A stretch of 64,000 nt of DNA from NCBI GenBank assembly GCA_028283825.1, contig JAPWJW010000003.1:2542501-2606500 (forward strand), given 5' to 3'. The DNA comes from Azospirillaceae bacterium. GTDB taxonomy: Bacteria > Pseudomonadota > Alphaproteobacteria > Azospirillales > Azospirillaceae. The position numbers and the translations under genes were made by a program. This document shows positions 18,832 through 28,719 of this stretch, one piece after another. A model generated the notes under the pieces. That model had not been told where the DNA came from. It made no database searches and saw only the letters and a program-made list of their open reading frames with translations. Numbering within the stretch: the first letter of the stretch is position 1; each line of letters begins with the position of its first letter.

Positions 18832-20253
18832 ATGCCTAGGGTGGATTACATCAGCACGCGGGGCCGGGCACCGGTCTTAGGCTTTGAGGATGCGCTTCTG
18901 GCGGGGTTGGCCCGCGACGGCGGCCTGTATGTGCCGGCCGCCTGGCCGTCCTTCGACGCCGCCGCCCTGAAGGCGCTGCGCGGCCTGAGTTATGGTGAAC
19001 TGGCCACCCGTGTCATGGCCCCCTTCATGGGCGGTGCCATCGCCGAGGATGAACTGCGTGCCCTGGTCCATGACGCCTACGGCAGCTTCGCCCACACCGC
19101 CGTCACGCCCCTGACCCAGCTGGGTCAGGAGGATTGGGTGCTGGAGCTGTTCCACGGCCCCACGCTGGCCTTCAAGGATGTGGCGCTACAGTTGCTGGGC
19201 CGCCTGTTCGACCATGTGCTGGCCAAGCGCGGCCGCCGCATCACCGTGGTGGGTGCCACGTCGGGTGACACCGGCTCGGCCGCCATCGAGGCCTGCCGTG
19301 ATCGTGAGCTGGTGGACATCGTCATCCTGCACCCCAAGGGCCGCACGTCAGAGGTGCAGCGCCGGCAGATGACCACCGTGCTGTCGCCCAACGTGCACAA
19401 CGTGGCGCTGGAGGGCACGTTCGACGATTGCCAGGCCATCGTGAAGGCCCTGTTCAACGACCAGGCCTATCGGGATGAGCTGAACATCTCCGCCGTCAAT
19501 TCCATCAACTGGGCCCGCATCCTGGCGCAGGTGGTCTATTACGTGGCGGCCGGCGTGGCGCTGGGCGCCCCGGACCGGGAAATCGCCTTCGCCGTCCCCA
19601 CCGGCAATTTCGGCAATGTCTATGCGGCCTACGGGGCCCGCGCGCTGGGGCTGCCCATCCACCGCCTGGTGGTGGGCACCAACAGCAACGACATCCTGAC
19701 CCGCTTCTTCCAGTCCGGCACCATGTCCACCAACGGCGTGGTCCCCACCATCAGCCCCAGCATGGACATTCAGGTGTCCAGTAACTTCGAACGCCTGCTG
19801 TTCGATCTGCTGGGCCGCGATGGCGCCGCCGTCGCGCGCGTGATGGACGGCTTCGCCGCCAGCGGCCGCTTCACGGTGGATGAGGGGCAGCTGGCCCAGG
19901 CGCGCGGCCTGTTCGACGGCTTCCGCGCCGATGAGAATGATACGGCGGAAACCATGCGCGGCACCTTCGCCGCCACGGGTTACCTGCTAGACCCGCACAC
20001 CGCGGTGGGCGTGCATGCCGCCCGCCAGGCGCGGGCAGCATGCACCGTGCCGGCCGACGTGCCGCTGGTGTCGCTGGCCTGCGCCCATCCGGCCAAGTTC
20101 CCCGACGCGGTCAAGGCCGCCACCGGTGTGCATCCGTCGCTGCCCCCCCACTTGGCGGACCTTTATGAACGGGAGGAGCGGCTGACCGTCCTGCCCAACG
20201 ATGTGGATGCGGTGAAGGCTTTTGTTCGTTCCAAGTCGCGGGTGACCGTATGA
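18832..20253 (+). CDS. thrC: Threonine synthase
   Basis: ThrC converts O-phosphohomoserine to threonine with PLP. The 473-residue protein starts at ATG 18832 with YISTRG, the family start. The PLP lysine is in ELFHGPTLAFKDVALQLLG, and the cofactor phosphate loop is VVGATSGDTGSAA. AVNSINWARILAQVVYY and PTGNFGNVYAAYGA are also conserved. It belongs to the longer ThrC type found in proteobacteria and yeast. In-frame codons before 18832 are rejected because they lack similarity. The stop overlaps the M16 peptidase start as ATGA. The 280 bp upstream holds no gene and should contain the promoter. Confidence 0.96.
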   Translation: MPRVDYISTRGRAPVLGFEDALLAGLARDGGLYVPAAWPSFDAAALKALRGLSYGELATRVMAPFMGGAIAEDELRALVHDAYGSFAHTAVTPLTQLGQEDWVLELFHGPTLAFKDVALQLLGRLFDHVLAKRGRRITVVGATSGDTGSAAIEACRDRELVDIVILHPKGRTSEVQRRQMTTVLSPNVHNVALEGTFDDCQAIVKALFNDQAYRDELNISAVNSINWARILAQVVYYVAAGVALGAPDREIAFAVPTGNFGNVYAAYGARALGLPIHRLVVGTNSNDILTRFFQSGTMSTNGVVPTISPSMDIQVSSNFERLLFDLLGRDGAAVARVMDGFAASGRFTVDEGQLAQARGLFDGFRADENDTAETMRGTFAATGYLLDPHTAVGVHAARQARAACTVPADVPLVSLACAHPAKFPDAVKAATGVHPSLPPHLADLYEREERLTVLPNDVDAVKAFVRSKSRVTV

Positions 20254-21522
20254 GCGCCGAGACGGGCATCCAGGTCACCACCCTGGACAACGGCCTGCGG
20301 GTCGTCACCGACAGCATGGCGGGGGTGGAGACGGTGTCGCTGGGCGTCTGGGTCGGCGTCGGCACCCGGGATGAGACGCCGGAGGTCAACGGTGTTGCCC
20401 ACCTGGTGGAACACATGCTGTTCAAGGGCACGCCCAAGCGCGACGCCTATCAGATCAGCAGCCAGATCGAGGATGTGGGCGGCCACCTGAACGCCTACAC
20501 CACGCGTGAGCACACCGCCTATTACGGCAAGGTGCTGAAGGAGGATGCGGGCCTGGCCTTGGACATCGTGTCCGACATGGTGCAGCACGCCAGCCTGGAC
20601 GCCGACGAACTGGCCAAGGAACGCACCGTCGTCTTGCAGGAGATCGGCCAGGCCGAGGACACGCCTGACGACATCATCTTCGACCAATTTCCAGGCGACG
20701 GCCTTCCCCGGCCAGGCGCTGGGCCGCCCGGTGCTGGGCCTGCCGGAGATCGTGGAGAATTTGAGCCGCGACCAGCTGGTGGCCTACGTCCAGGGCCATT
20801 ATTCCGGTGAGGCCATGGTGGTTGCGGCCTCTGGCCGGATCGAGCATGAGCGCATGGTGGAGATGGCGACCGCCATGTTCGGCGATCTGCCCAAGCCCCA
20901 GGCCTGGACGCAGGAAACGGCCACTTATCAGGGCGGCGACTTCCGCGACGAGCGCGACCTGGAACAGACCCACATCGTGCTGGGCTTTGAGGCGGTGGGC
21001 GTCCATCACGAGGACAACTACGCCACCCAGGTGCTGTCCACCCTGCTGGGCGGGGGCATGTCGTCCCGCCTGTTCCAGGAGGTGCGGGAGAAGCGCGGGC
21101 TGGTCTACAGCATCTACAGCTTCGCCAGCCATTTCGCCGAGACCGGCCTGTTCGGCATCTACGCCGGCACGGGGCCGGAGCAGGTGGCCGAACTGGTGCC
21201 GGTGGTCTGTGGTGAGCTGGCGGCCCTGGTGGGCACCATCCGCGAGGAAGAAGTGGCCCGTGCCCGTGCCCAGCTGAAGTCCAGCCTGGTGATGGCCCTG
21301 GAAAGCAGCATGGCGCGGTGTGAACAGGTGGGGCAGCAGATGCTGATCCACGGCCGGCCCATTCCCACGGCGGAAATGGTGGCGCGGGTGAACGCGGTGG
21401 ACGTGGCCGCCGTGGAACGTTGCGCCCGCCGCCTGCTGGACAGCGTGCCGGTGGTGACGGCGCTGGGGCCGCTGGAAGGCCTGGAATCGTACGACCGCAT
21501 TCGGGCCCGGCTGGGGCACTGA
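20250..21522 (+). CDS. M16 family zinc peptidase, frameshifted near 20688
   Basis: This gene encodes a processing-peptidase-like M16 protease. The inverted zinc motif HxxEH is in HLVEHMLFKGT, and GGHLNAYTTREHTAYYGKVL follows. The first frame reads IIFDQF and then turns into PGDGLPRPGAGP nonsense. The next frame continues correctly with FQATAFPGQALGRPVLG and runs to the stop at 21522, including GGGMSSRLFQEVREKRGLVYS. Removing one T from the TTT at 20688-20690 restores a 423-residue protein of normal length. In alphaproteobacteria this gene commonly sits between thrC and a RimJ-type acetyltransferase, as here. I treat it as a gene with a likely sequence error. Confidence 0.9.
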
Positions 21523-21581
21523 GAGACCTTCGGGAATGCTGAAGGGGCGGTCGATGGGGGGAGGGAAAGGGCTGTGACGCG

Positions 21582-22172
21582 GTGATACGGCTGCTCAATG
21601 CCGATATCCTGAGCACGCCTGCCATCCGGCTGGATGGGCAGAACGTCTATCTGCGCCCGGCCCAGGTCAAGGACTGGCGGGAATGGGCGGAACTGCGTGA
21701 GCGCAGCCGCGACTTCCTGGCGCCATGGGAACCCACTTGGCCGGCCGATGCCCTGCTGCGCCCCAGCTTCCTGCGCCGGGTGCGGCGCCAGGCGGCGGAA
21801 TGGCGCAATGACGAGGCCTACAGCTTCCTGATCTTCGAACGGTCCAGCGACCGGCTGGTGGGCGGCATCGGCCTGTCCAACGTGCGGCGCGGCGTGGCCC
21901 AGATGGGCACCATGGGGTACTGGGTGGGCAAGGCCTATGCCCGCCAGGGCTACACCAGCGAGGCGGCGAAGGTCAGTTTAGGCTTCGCCTTCGGCCAGCT
22001 GGGGCTGCACCGGGTGGAGGCCGCCTGCCTGCCCACCAACCAGCCCAGCCAGGGCCTGCTGGAAAAGGTGGGCTTCGTACGCGAAGGCTATGCCCGCGGC
22101 TATCTGCGCATCGACGGCCGCTGGGCCGACCATGTGTTGTTCGCCATCCTGCGCGACGATTGGCGCGGCTAA
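21582..22172 (+). CDS. GNAT family N-acetyltransferase, RimJ/RimL type
   Basis: The protein has 196 residues and the fold landmarks of RimJ-like acetyltransferases: VYLRPAQVKDWREWAELR at the N-terminus, GGIGLSNVRRGVAQMGTMGYWVG, the acetyl-CoA loop ARQGYTSEAA, and LGLHRVEAACLPTNQPSQGLLEKVGF. RimJ acetylates the N-terminus of ribosomal protein S5; the substrate here is not certain. GTG 21582 follows a GGGGGGAGGGAAAGG purine tract. The 59-bp gap after the M16 peptidase suits cotranscription with thrC and the peptidase. Confidence 0.9.
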   Translation: MIRLLNADILSTPAIRLDGQNVYLRPAQVKDWREWAELRERSRDFLAPWEPTWPADALLRPSFLRRVRRQAAEWRNDEAYSFLIFERSSDRLVGGIGLSNVRRGVAQMGTMGYWVGKAYARQGYTSEAAKVSLGFAFGQLGLHRVEAACLPTNQPSQGLLEKVGFVREGYARGYLRIDGRWADHVLFAILRDDWRG

Positions 22173-22182
22173 AGGGCGCCGG

Positions 22183-22683
22183 TCAAAGCACGCGCAGGGT
22201 CTTCAGGATTTCATGGTGGCGGTTGGCGTCGATGCCGGCCCGCTGTTCCCGCGCCAGTTGCGACATGTCCCTGTCCGCCAGCCGCAGGCGCGGCCGTTCA
22301 TTCGCGATTCCGAACTGCATCAGCATGGGATGCCCGACCGGCCCCCCGTGAACGGCAATGGCGTTGGCCAGCGTGCCGGGCAGCGGCGGTTCGCCGGAAC
22401 CGTCCTTCTCGTAAAGCTCCATGTATTGAAGGAAGGTCGACCGTCCGACCTCCGCCCATACGCCCCAGCCGAAGAAATCGTCCCGGTGGGTGAAGGGGAC
22501 GGGCAGGACGCAACGGATGAAGAACCGGCCGTCATAGGCGCAGACGTCCTCCGTGAAATCGGCCGCTTTTTCCCGCTGATCCGCCGGGATGGCCAGGACC
22601 GCATCGGGCAACTGCCAGGCCCATTGGGTGGGCAGGCCCTCATGGGTTTCACCGCACAGGCTGCAAAAGAACGCTTCGCTCAT
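22183..22683 (-). CDS. DUF2199 family protein
   Basis: This 166-residue soluble protein starts with a CxxC pair (FFCSLCGETHEG) and the family-typical PTQWAWQLPDAVLAIP. It then has DGRFFIRCVLPVPFTHRDDFFGWGVWAEVG and ends with GIDANRHHEILKTLRVL. DUF2199 proteins have no known function; the cysteines may bind zinc. It is convergent with the acetyltransferase gene, whose stop is 10 bp away, and is separated from the upstream autotransporter by a strong hairpin. Confidence 0.87.
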   Translation of the reverse strand: MSEAFFCSLCGETHEGLPTQWAWQLPDAVLAIPADQREKAADFTEDVCAYDGRFFIRCVLPVPFTHRDDFFGWGVWAEVGRSTFLQYMELYEKDGSGEPPLPGTLANAIAVHGGPVGHPMLMQFGIANERPRLRLADRDMSQLAREQRAGIDANRHHEILKTLRVL

Positions 22684-22735
22684 ACCGATTCCCTTCGCCG
22701 TTCCCGCCTAGCATACGGCACGCGCCCCAAAAGCC

Positions 22736-22770
22736 AACGGCCCGGCAGGTATCCCTGCCGGGCCGTTTTG
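22736..22770. terminator. Strong bidirectional terminator hairpin
   Basis: A perfect 14-bp stem (22736-22749 with 22754-22767) with a 4-nt loop has TTTTGCTT on the plus side and GGCTTTT on the minus side. It most likely ends the autotransporter transcript on the minus strand. Confidence 0.85.
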
Positions 22771-22780
22771 CTTACGTGTT

Positions 22781-22856
22781 CCTCAGACGCCGGCAGGTCC
22801 ATCCGGGCCTTTGGCTCATCCTCCCTTTCCGGTCCGCTGACGCTTCCCGGAAAGCT
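22781..22856 (-). repeat. Structured repeat, copy 3 (5' truncated)
   Basis: Read on the minus strand, hairpin II (CTTTCCGG/CCGGAAAG) and hairpin III (AGGCCC-GGAT-GGACCT, one mismatch) are present and the copy ends in CTGAGG. Hairpin I is missing. It lies between the autotransporter stop and the terminator hairpin. Confidence 0.75.
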
Positions 22857-22870
22857 GCTTTCAGCCCCCC

Positions 22871-25800
22871 TTACCAGCTGAGACGGAAGCCGGCGGTGAA
22901 GACGTGGTCGGTCTCGCCCCGGCGCAGGGTGCCGTCGTAGTTGGCGTAGAGGTTCAGGTTGCGCCCCTCCTGCAAGGTCAGGCCACCACCGATGGCCAGG
23001 CCGTCGCGGCCCGTCTCGGGGCCGGTCACCGCAAAGCCGCTGCCCAGCAAGGACGCCTCGCTGGTCAGGGCGCGGTCGCGGAAGTCGTGCACCCACGCCG
23101 CCCGCACCGTCGGCGTGATCACCGTGCCGCCTTCCGTCGTCCAGTTGGCCGACGCCCGGCCGCCGACACTGCTTTGCAGCGCCGTGGTGTCCAGTTCATC
23201 CACCGCCAGGTTCAAGGCACCCGCCCCCGTCTCGGTGAAGCCGTCGCGCGACACCCGCAGCCATTGCAGGCCCGCCTGCGGCTCCAGGGTCAGGTTCGAC
23301 ACCCGCACCCGGTAGCCCGCCGACACACCGGCGTTGACCTCACCACCCGAGGCGCTGCCCACCGCCGTGCGCGTCAGGCCGCCGAAGCTCATCGTCCGCG
23401 ACGTGTCGTACTGGTCGTAGGTGTAGCCGGCGTTGCCGGTGACGAACAGCCCGTCACCCAAATCGACGTTGCCATAGGCCGACAGGCCGTAGCTGGCGGT
23501 CTCGTTCGACCCGCCGGAGGTGCTTTGCAGCAGGCTGCCGGCCAGGCCCACCGTCACGCCCGGCGCCATGGCCCGGTCGCCGCCGAACAGGCCGCCGCCG
23601 GTGTTGCTGTGGCCGCCGCCGGCATTGCCGTCGCTGTCCACCCGGTTGAACGCCCCCAGGCCCTGCGCCCAGAAGTGCCAGCCGTCCTCCGGCAGTGCCG
23701 ACCCGGCCGAGGCACCACGCTCCTGCTGCACCGGCGCCCCGCCATCGCCGTTGCTGACGGCGGTGTAGAGGGTGCGGCCCACCAGTTCGGCCTGCATCGT
23801 GCCCTGCATGGACCCCGACATGCCGTCGCGCACCGCCGCCAGGCGCTGGCCCAGCACCTGGGTCGCCTGCAAGCCGCGCGTCAGGCTGTAGGCGACGATG
23901 TTGGCCTGGCTTGAGCCGCCGATCTGCGACAGCGCGTCCAGCGACGCCCCCATGGTGGGCGCGCTGTACAGCGCCTTCAGCACCGTGCCCAAATCGCTGT
24001 TGCCGGACCCGTTGAGGCCCGACACCACCCGGCCCACCGCCTGCTGGTTGGCGCTGGCGCCGGTCAGCTTGGCAAAGGTCGGCGTCACGTACAGGTCGAC
24101 GGCGTTGCTGGTGTACACGGCACTGAACTGCGTGCCCGCCAACAGGCCGGCCGCCGGCTGGGTGATGCTGGCGAAGCTGCCCGACACGCCACCGGCCGCC
24201 TGGACGACGGTGAAGTCGGTGCCCAGGCTGGGGGTGTAGGTGTTGGAGGCGTTGCCGGTGATGCCGCGCAGCTTGGCTTGCAGCGTGGCCCCCGAACCGA
24301 TGACGTAGCTGCCGCCCGTCACCAGGACGCGGGAGTAGTTGCCCGCACCAGCGCCCGTGCCCGTGCCGTCGATGTCAATCGACAGGGTGGAGCCGGCCCC
24401 CTGGGTCAGCGTCTTGGTGAAGGTCAGGGTGCCGGGCGAGTTGCCGGGCGCCAGGATGCCCGACACCGTGGCCGAACCCGTCACCAGGCCGGTGCCGCGC
24501 AGGGTGCCGCCCGAACCCACGGTGATGTCACCGCCGGCGACACCGTTGATGGCGGTCAGGCCGCCGTTGACGGCCAGGGGTGCGGTGATGGTGCCGCCCA
24601 GGTTCAGGGTGCCACCGATGACCTGTATCGCTTGGCTACCGGCGATGGTGGAGCCGGTCCCCTGGACAATGGTGCCGCCGCTGATGGTGCCCAGGGTGGC
24701 GGACCCGCCGGTCAGGGTCACCGTGCCGCCGCTGATGGTGCCCACCGTGGGCGTGCCGCCGGTGACGCTCAGTTCACCACCCGTCATCTGGTCCAGCACG
24801 CCGGCGCCGCTGGAGATGGTGGCGGTGCCGCCGGCCGACAGGCTGCTGCCACCGATGCGGACGATCAGGTCGGTCATGCCGTCCACCACCGCGGTGGTGA
24901 CGTTAGTGGTGTAGCCCGTCGCCAGGACGGTCAGACCGCTGTAGCTGGACGTGGCATCGCCCGCGGATACCAGGGTATAGCTGCTGTTACTGACCAGGCT
25001 GTAATCCGATCCGCCGGTCAGCAGGACGGTGCTGTTGCTGATGCTGGCGGTACCGCTGACCACCAGGCCACTGCTGGTGCCGGCGGATGCCAGCACCGCC
25101 AGCGTGCCGCTGGACTGGCTGTAGTTGCCGGTGATGGAGACGGCCCCGTTCACCACCAGGTCACCACCGCTGTTGACCAGGGTATGACCGGCCACGTTGA
25201 CGGTGTCGTTCAGCACCACATTGCCGGAGATGCTGACGTTGCTGGCGGTGTTGACCAGGTTGCCCTGGCTGCCGCCGACACCGGTCAGGGTGCCGAACAC
25301 CGTGCCCGTGCCGCCGGTGACGGCCAGGTCGTGGGCCGAGGTATTGATGATGTCGCCGGCGATGACACCGGTGTTGACGATGGCGGGCAACGCACCGGTG
25401 TCGGTGTTGCGGATGGCCGCCACGGCGCCGGTGATGGTGCCGCTGTTGGTCAGCGCGCCGATGGTGCCGGCGTTGATGATGCCGGTTTGCCCGCCCTGGA
25501 TGAGGCCGCTGTTCACCAGGGTGCCGATCACGGCGTTGGACGCGCCGTTGTCGATGCCGGCCCCGGCCACGCCCAGGATGGTGCCGGCGTTGATCAGCGT
25601 GCCGATGGTGCCACCGATGGGGCCGGTGGTGCCGACCACCGTGGTGATGGAGTAGGCGTATCCACTCCAGTAAAACGCCTGCGAGGTGACGGTCGTGTTA
25701 TCGACGGATGCGGCCCCGTTAAGGATGCCATCCTGGCCGCCGGAGATAACGCCGCTGTTGTTCAGCGTGCCGACGGTGCCGCCGCCAGTCGTCGAGGTCT

Positions 25801-28393
25801 GGGTGCTGATCTCCCAGGGAGAGGAAATCGAGGACGTGTGGCCGACCACGCTTCCGATATTCGCGATGCCGGCGCCGGTGTCGCCGCTGATCGTGCCGCT
25901 GTTGCTGAGGACGTCGATCTCGCCGCTGCTCTGAATGCCATGCACGCCGCCGGTGAGGGTGCCGCTGTTGCTCAGGGTACCGATGCTGCCGGCCGCGGCA
26001 TAGCTATAGGCACCATATGTGGTGGACGAACTGATCGTGGAACTTCCGACGCGCACGGCGGCCAAGCCGCCCTCCAGCACGCCATCATTGCTCAGAATGC
26101 CGACGGTGCCGCCGATGGCGACGGCGCTGCCCGGACCGGAGATGGTGCCGGACGTCAGGTTGAGCAGCGTACCCAAGGCCCCGCTTACCGCGATCGCCGA
26201 GGCCAGGGTCGAGGTCGTGCTTTCGTCCGTGATCAGGCCATTGTTCCGCAGGGTGTCGACGGTCCCGTCGATATCCACGGCGGCGGCGCCCGTGCCGACG
26301 ATGGAGGCGCCCGCCAAGTTATCGATCAGGCCCACGGTGCCGGCGACGGAGGTGCCCACCGACCAGCTCTCGACATAAAGGGCCTCAGCGCCCGTGATCA
26401 GGCCGCTGTTGGTGATCGTGCCGACATCGACGTCGTTCAGGCGGACCGCCGTGCCGTAGTTGGTCAACGTTGCCAAACCCGTGGCGCTCAAGGTTCCGGC
26501 GTTGATGATCTGGCCGATGCTGGGGGTAAGGGTGCCGCCGTACGGGTTGTAGTTTTCTCCTTCGATCGCGCTCAGCGAACCCGTGATCAGGCCGTTGTTC
26601 ACCAAGGTGGACAGCGTCCCACTCGCCAGGAGTATGCCGGTTTGGCCGCTGATCGTGCCGGTAACGCCGTTCACCAGCGTGTTGATGACGCCCTGGGATG
26701 AGCCGTAGCTGGCCGCGATGGAAATTCCCGCGGAAGATCCGGTCGCGACGATCAGGCCGTCGTTCTGCAGGCTGCCGATGGTGCCGCCATTGATGGCAAT
26801 GGCGACACTGCCGGCGATGGTCGCGCCCTGGGCGTTGTCCAGGCTGGCGATGAGGCCCGGGGTGTAGGCGGTGGTCACCCCGGTGCCGGCATTGATGGAG
26901 ATTCCCGACGCGTATGCGTCGCCCGCCTTGATCAGCCCGCTGTTCACCAGCGTGCCGATGGTGGAGCCATAGACCAGAACACCGGTATACCCGCCGCTGA
27001 TGGTGGCACCCGCGCCGTTCAGCAGCGCGCCCATCGTCCCGCCGAAATCGCCCGCGCTGGTATTGCCGGCCAACAGTGAGAAGCCGGCGCCCGAAGTGGC
27101 CTTGATCACGCCATTGTTGGTCAGCGTTTCAATATTGACGGTATCCAGGACCACCCCGCCGTATTGGCCGGAAATGGTGGCGCCAGCATCATTCGTGAAC
27201 GTGCCCACATTGCTGGGCGAGCCCTGATAGGCGGCGAGGGTGGTGTCGTAGTATACGCTGCCCGCGATACTAACCGCCGGGCCATAACCGGAACCGGTGG
27301 AAAGGATCATTCCGCTATTGTGCAGTGTGCCGATGGCGCCGGACAGGACGAAGCCCCTCGACCCCCCCGTGATAGTGCCGGTGGCCTCATTGGTCAGGGA
27401 AATGATGGTGCCGCTGGCGCTAATCCCCAAGTAATTGGGTTGACCGCCGATGACGCCAGCGTTGTCGATGGTCTGGGTTGTTCCGTTCAGCAACAGGCCG
27501 GCAATCGTGGCGCCGACACCATTGATCAGTGTGCCGAGGGTGGGAACGATGGAAACGAAGGACTGAACAGAACCGGATAGGTCGTAATTGAAATAAGATC
27601 CGACATTTATGGCACCGCTGATAACGCCGTTGTTGACGATCGTGCCGACGGAGGCGCCCACCAGGTTCACGCCGCCGGAGATGGTGGCGCCGGCATTATT
27701 GACCAGCGTACCCAATGTTCCAGGCGCGAACGGCGGCGCGTAAGTGGTCAGGGTTCCAACGCCGACATTGACACCGTAGCCGCCGTTCCCCTGAATCAGG
27801 CCGGAATTGACCAGTGTGCCGATCGATCCCCCGGCCAAGTTGATGCCGGAGTAGCCGCTGATCGTGGCATCCGTCGCATTGGTTAGCAGGCCGATGGCTG
27901 AGGCCAGGGTTAGGCCTGAAAGGGTGGCGATGGCGCCGGTGATGCCTCCGCTCTGGTAGGAATTGAAGGTGGTGATCAGGCCGCTATTCGCCAAAGTACC
28001 GATGGTGGCCCCGACCAATTTCACACCGGTGAAACCACCCTTGATCGTGGCGCCCGCGTCATTGCGTAGCGTCGTAACAGAGGCAGGCGTTCCCGCGAGG
28101 GTATCATAATGCAGACTCACGGCCGTGCCGGACAGATAGCCCAGCGTTGAAGTTGTGTTCACAACCAGGCCGGCGTTAATAACCGTGCCCAGGTTGCCTG
28201 AGGCGTCGATGGCGACGCTGGGGCCACTGATCGTCCCGCTGTTGCTCAGGTTGCCGGAGGTGATGGTTATCGGGCCGGAAGCTCCCGTGACGGCGGTCTC
28301 CGCCTTGGCCTGCTGCCATGATGCGGCGAGCGCCAGGACGGAGGCGCTGATCAGCAGGACGTTCGCACCACGCTTGCGGGTAATCTTGGACAT
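22871..28393 (-). CDS. Giant autotransporter with repetitive passenger
   Basis: The protein has 1840 residues. A signal peptide (residues 1-31) ends in QQAKA. The passenger (about 32-1560) is built from dozens of degenerate units of the form GTLxNxGxIxG (for example IGTLVNSGLI and IGTLTNSGTI), as in beta-solenoid adhesins. Around residue 1290 a passenger-associated repeat (GGTLRGTGLVTG, LAPGNSPGTL) precedes the junction. The last 275 residues form the type Va beta-barrel, starting near WHFWAQGLGAFNRV and ending in FRLSW, with the terminal aromatic residue required for BAM insertion. No protease triad is evident, so a surface adhesin or biofilm role is inferred. A GGAG ribosome-binding site precedes ATG 28393. 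Confidence 0.93.
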   Translation of the reverse strand: MSKITRKRGANVLLISASVLALAASWQQAKAETAVTGASGPITITSGNLSNSGTISGPSVAIDASGNLGTVINAGLVVNTTSTLGYLSGTAVSLHYDTLAGTPASVTTLRNDAGATIKGGFTGVKLVGATIGTLANSGLITTFNSYQSGGITGAIATLSGLTLASAIGLLTNATDATISGYSGINLAGGSIGTLVNSGLIQGNGGYGVNVGVGTLTTYAPPFAPGTLGTLVNNAGATISGGVNLVGASVGTIVNNGVISGAINVGSYFNYDLSGSVQSFVSIVPTLGTLINGVGATIAGLLLNGTTQTIDNAGVIGGQPNYLGISASGTIISLTNEATGTITGGSRGFVLSGAIGTLHNSGMILSTGSGYGPAVSIAGSVYYDTTLAAYQGSPSNVGTFTNDAGATISGQYGGVVLDTVNIETLTNNGVIKATSGAGFSLLAGNTSAGDFGGTMGALLNGAGATISGGYTGVLVYGSTIGTLVNSGLIKAGDAYASGISINAGTGVTTAYTPGLIASLDNAQGATIAGSVAIAINGGTIGSLQNDGLIVATGSSAGISIAASYGSSQGVINTLVNGVTGTISGQTGILLASGTLSTLVNNGLITGSLSAIEGENYNPYGGTLTPSIGQIINAGTLSATGLATLTNYGTAVRLNDVDVGTITNSGLITGAEALYVESWSVGTSVAGTVGLIDNLAGASIVGTGAAAVDIDGTVDTLRNNGLITDESTTSTLASAIAVSGALGTLLNLTSGTISGPGSAVAIGGTVGILSNDGVLEGGLAAVRVGSSTISSSTTYGAYSYAAAGSIGTLSNSGTLTGGVHGIQSSGEIDVLSNSGTISGDTGAGIANIGSVVGHTSSISSPWEISTQTSTTGGGTVGTLNNSGVISGGQDGILNGAASVDNTTVTSQAFYWSGYAYSITTVVGTTGPIGGTIGTLINAGTILGVAGAGIDNGASNAVIGTLVNSGLIQGGQTGIINAGTIGALTNSGTITGAVAAIRNTDTGALPAIVNTGVIAGDIINTSAHDLAVTGGTGTVFGTLTGVGGSQGNLVNTASNVSISGNVVLNDTVNVAGHTLVNSGGDLVVNGAVSITGNYSQSSGTLAVLASAGTSSGLVVSGTASISNSTVLLTGGSDYSLVSNSSYTLVSAGDATSSYSGLTVLATGYTTNVTTAVVDGMTDLIVRIGGSSLSAGGTATISSGAGVLDQMTGGELSVTGGTPTVGTISGGTVTLTGGSATLGTISGGTIVQGTGSTIAGSQAIQVIGGTLNLGGTITAPLAVNGGLTAINGVAGGDITVGSGGTLRGTGLVTGSATVSGILAPGNSPGTLTFTKTLTQGAGSTLSIDIDGTGTGAGAGNYSRVLVTGGSYVIGSGATLQAKLRGITGNASNTYTPSLGTDFTVVQAAGGVSGSFASITQPAAGLLAGTQFSAVYTSNAVDLYVTPTFAKLTGASANQQAVGRVVSGLNGSGNSDLGTVLKALYSAPTMGASLDALSQIGGSSQANIVAYSLTRGLQATQVLGQRLAAVRDGMSGSMQGTMQAELVGRTLYTAVSNGDGGAPVQQERGASAGSALPEDGWHFWAQGLGAFNRVDSDGNAGGGHSNTGGGLFGGDRAMAPGVTVGLAGSLLQSTSGGSNETASYGLSAYGNVDLGDGLFVTGNAGYTYDQYDTSRTMSFGGLTRTAVGSASGGEVNAGVSAGYRVRVSNLTLEPQAGLQWLRVSRDGFTETGAGALNLAVDELDTTALQSSVGGRASANWTTEGGTVITPTVRAAWVHDFRDRALTSEASLLGSGFAVTGPETGRDGLAIGGGLTLQEGRNLNLYANYDGTLRRGETDHVFTAGFRLSW

Positions 28394-28719
28394 TCAATAT
28401 CGCTCCGGGAATATGTGTTTGGCAGGGAATATCGGCGGTCGCGGGCGACGCGGCCGTTCTTGGGGCATTCGGAAATGTCAGGGGGTGGGGATGGCCGACG
28501 ACGGCCGGAAGGGCCGAGGTGGCGATGCCAGGCCCGCCACGGCCATGGGACGCGCACTGGAAAGATGCATGCTTGTTCCAACCCCAATCCGGCGGATGCC
28601 GGGCGCGGAACAATAGCGCATCTTGTCGCGGTGTTAATCTGATTAATGCAAATAGAGGTACTTCTTGCGGTGCGAAACACCGCTCGCGGCGAAGGGTTCC
28701 TACAACCGTAGTGACGCGG
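28394..28719. other. Autotransporter upstream region
   Basis: This 326-bp region has no convincing gene and should hold the autotransporter promoter (minus strand). A short perfect palindrome, TTAATC-T-GATTAA, lies at 28634-28646 in a locally AT-rich stretch and is a candidate operator. I cannot place the -35 and -10 boxes with confidence. Confidence 0.45.

Noticed and set aside
24278-26701. Long open frame of about 800 codons on the plus strand
   Set aside because: It is exactly opposite the repetitive autotransporter passenger, is full of Gly/Ala/Asp/His, and has no family pattern; it results from the repeats and high GC content.
22871-28393. Possible CRISPR-like or satellite repeat in the autotransporter region
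   Set aside because: The repeats are degenerate coding units with variable spacing in one continuous reading frame, with no constant direct repeats or spacers.
28634-28646. TTAATC-T-GATTAA palindrome as a defined regulator site
   Set aside because: It is short and in an AT-rich stretch; no matching regulator is known to me and no second copy was seen, so it is noted only as a candidate.
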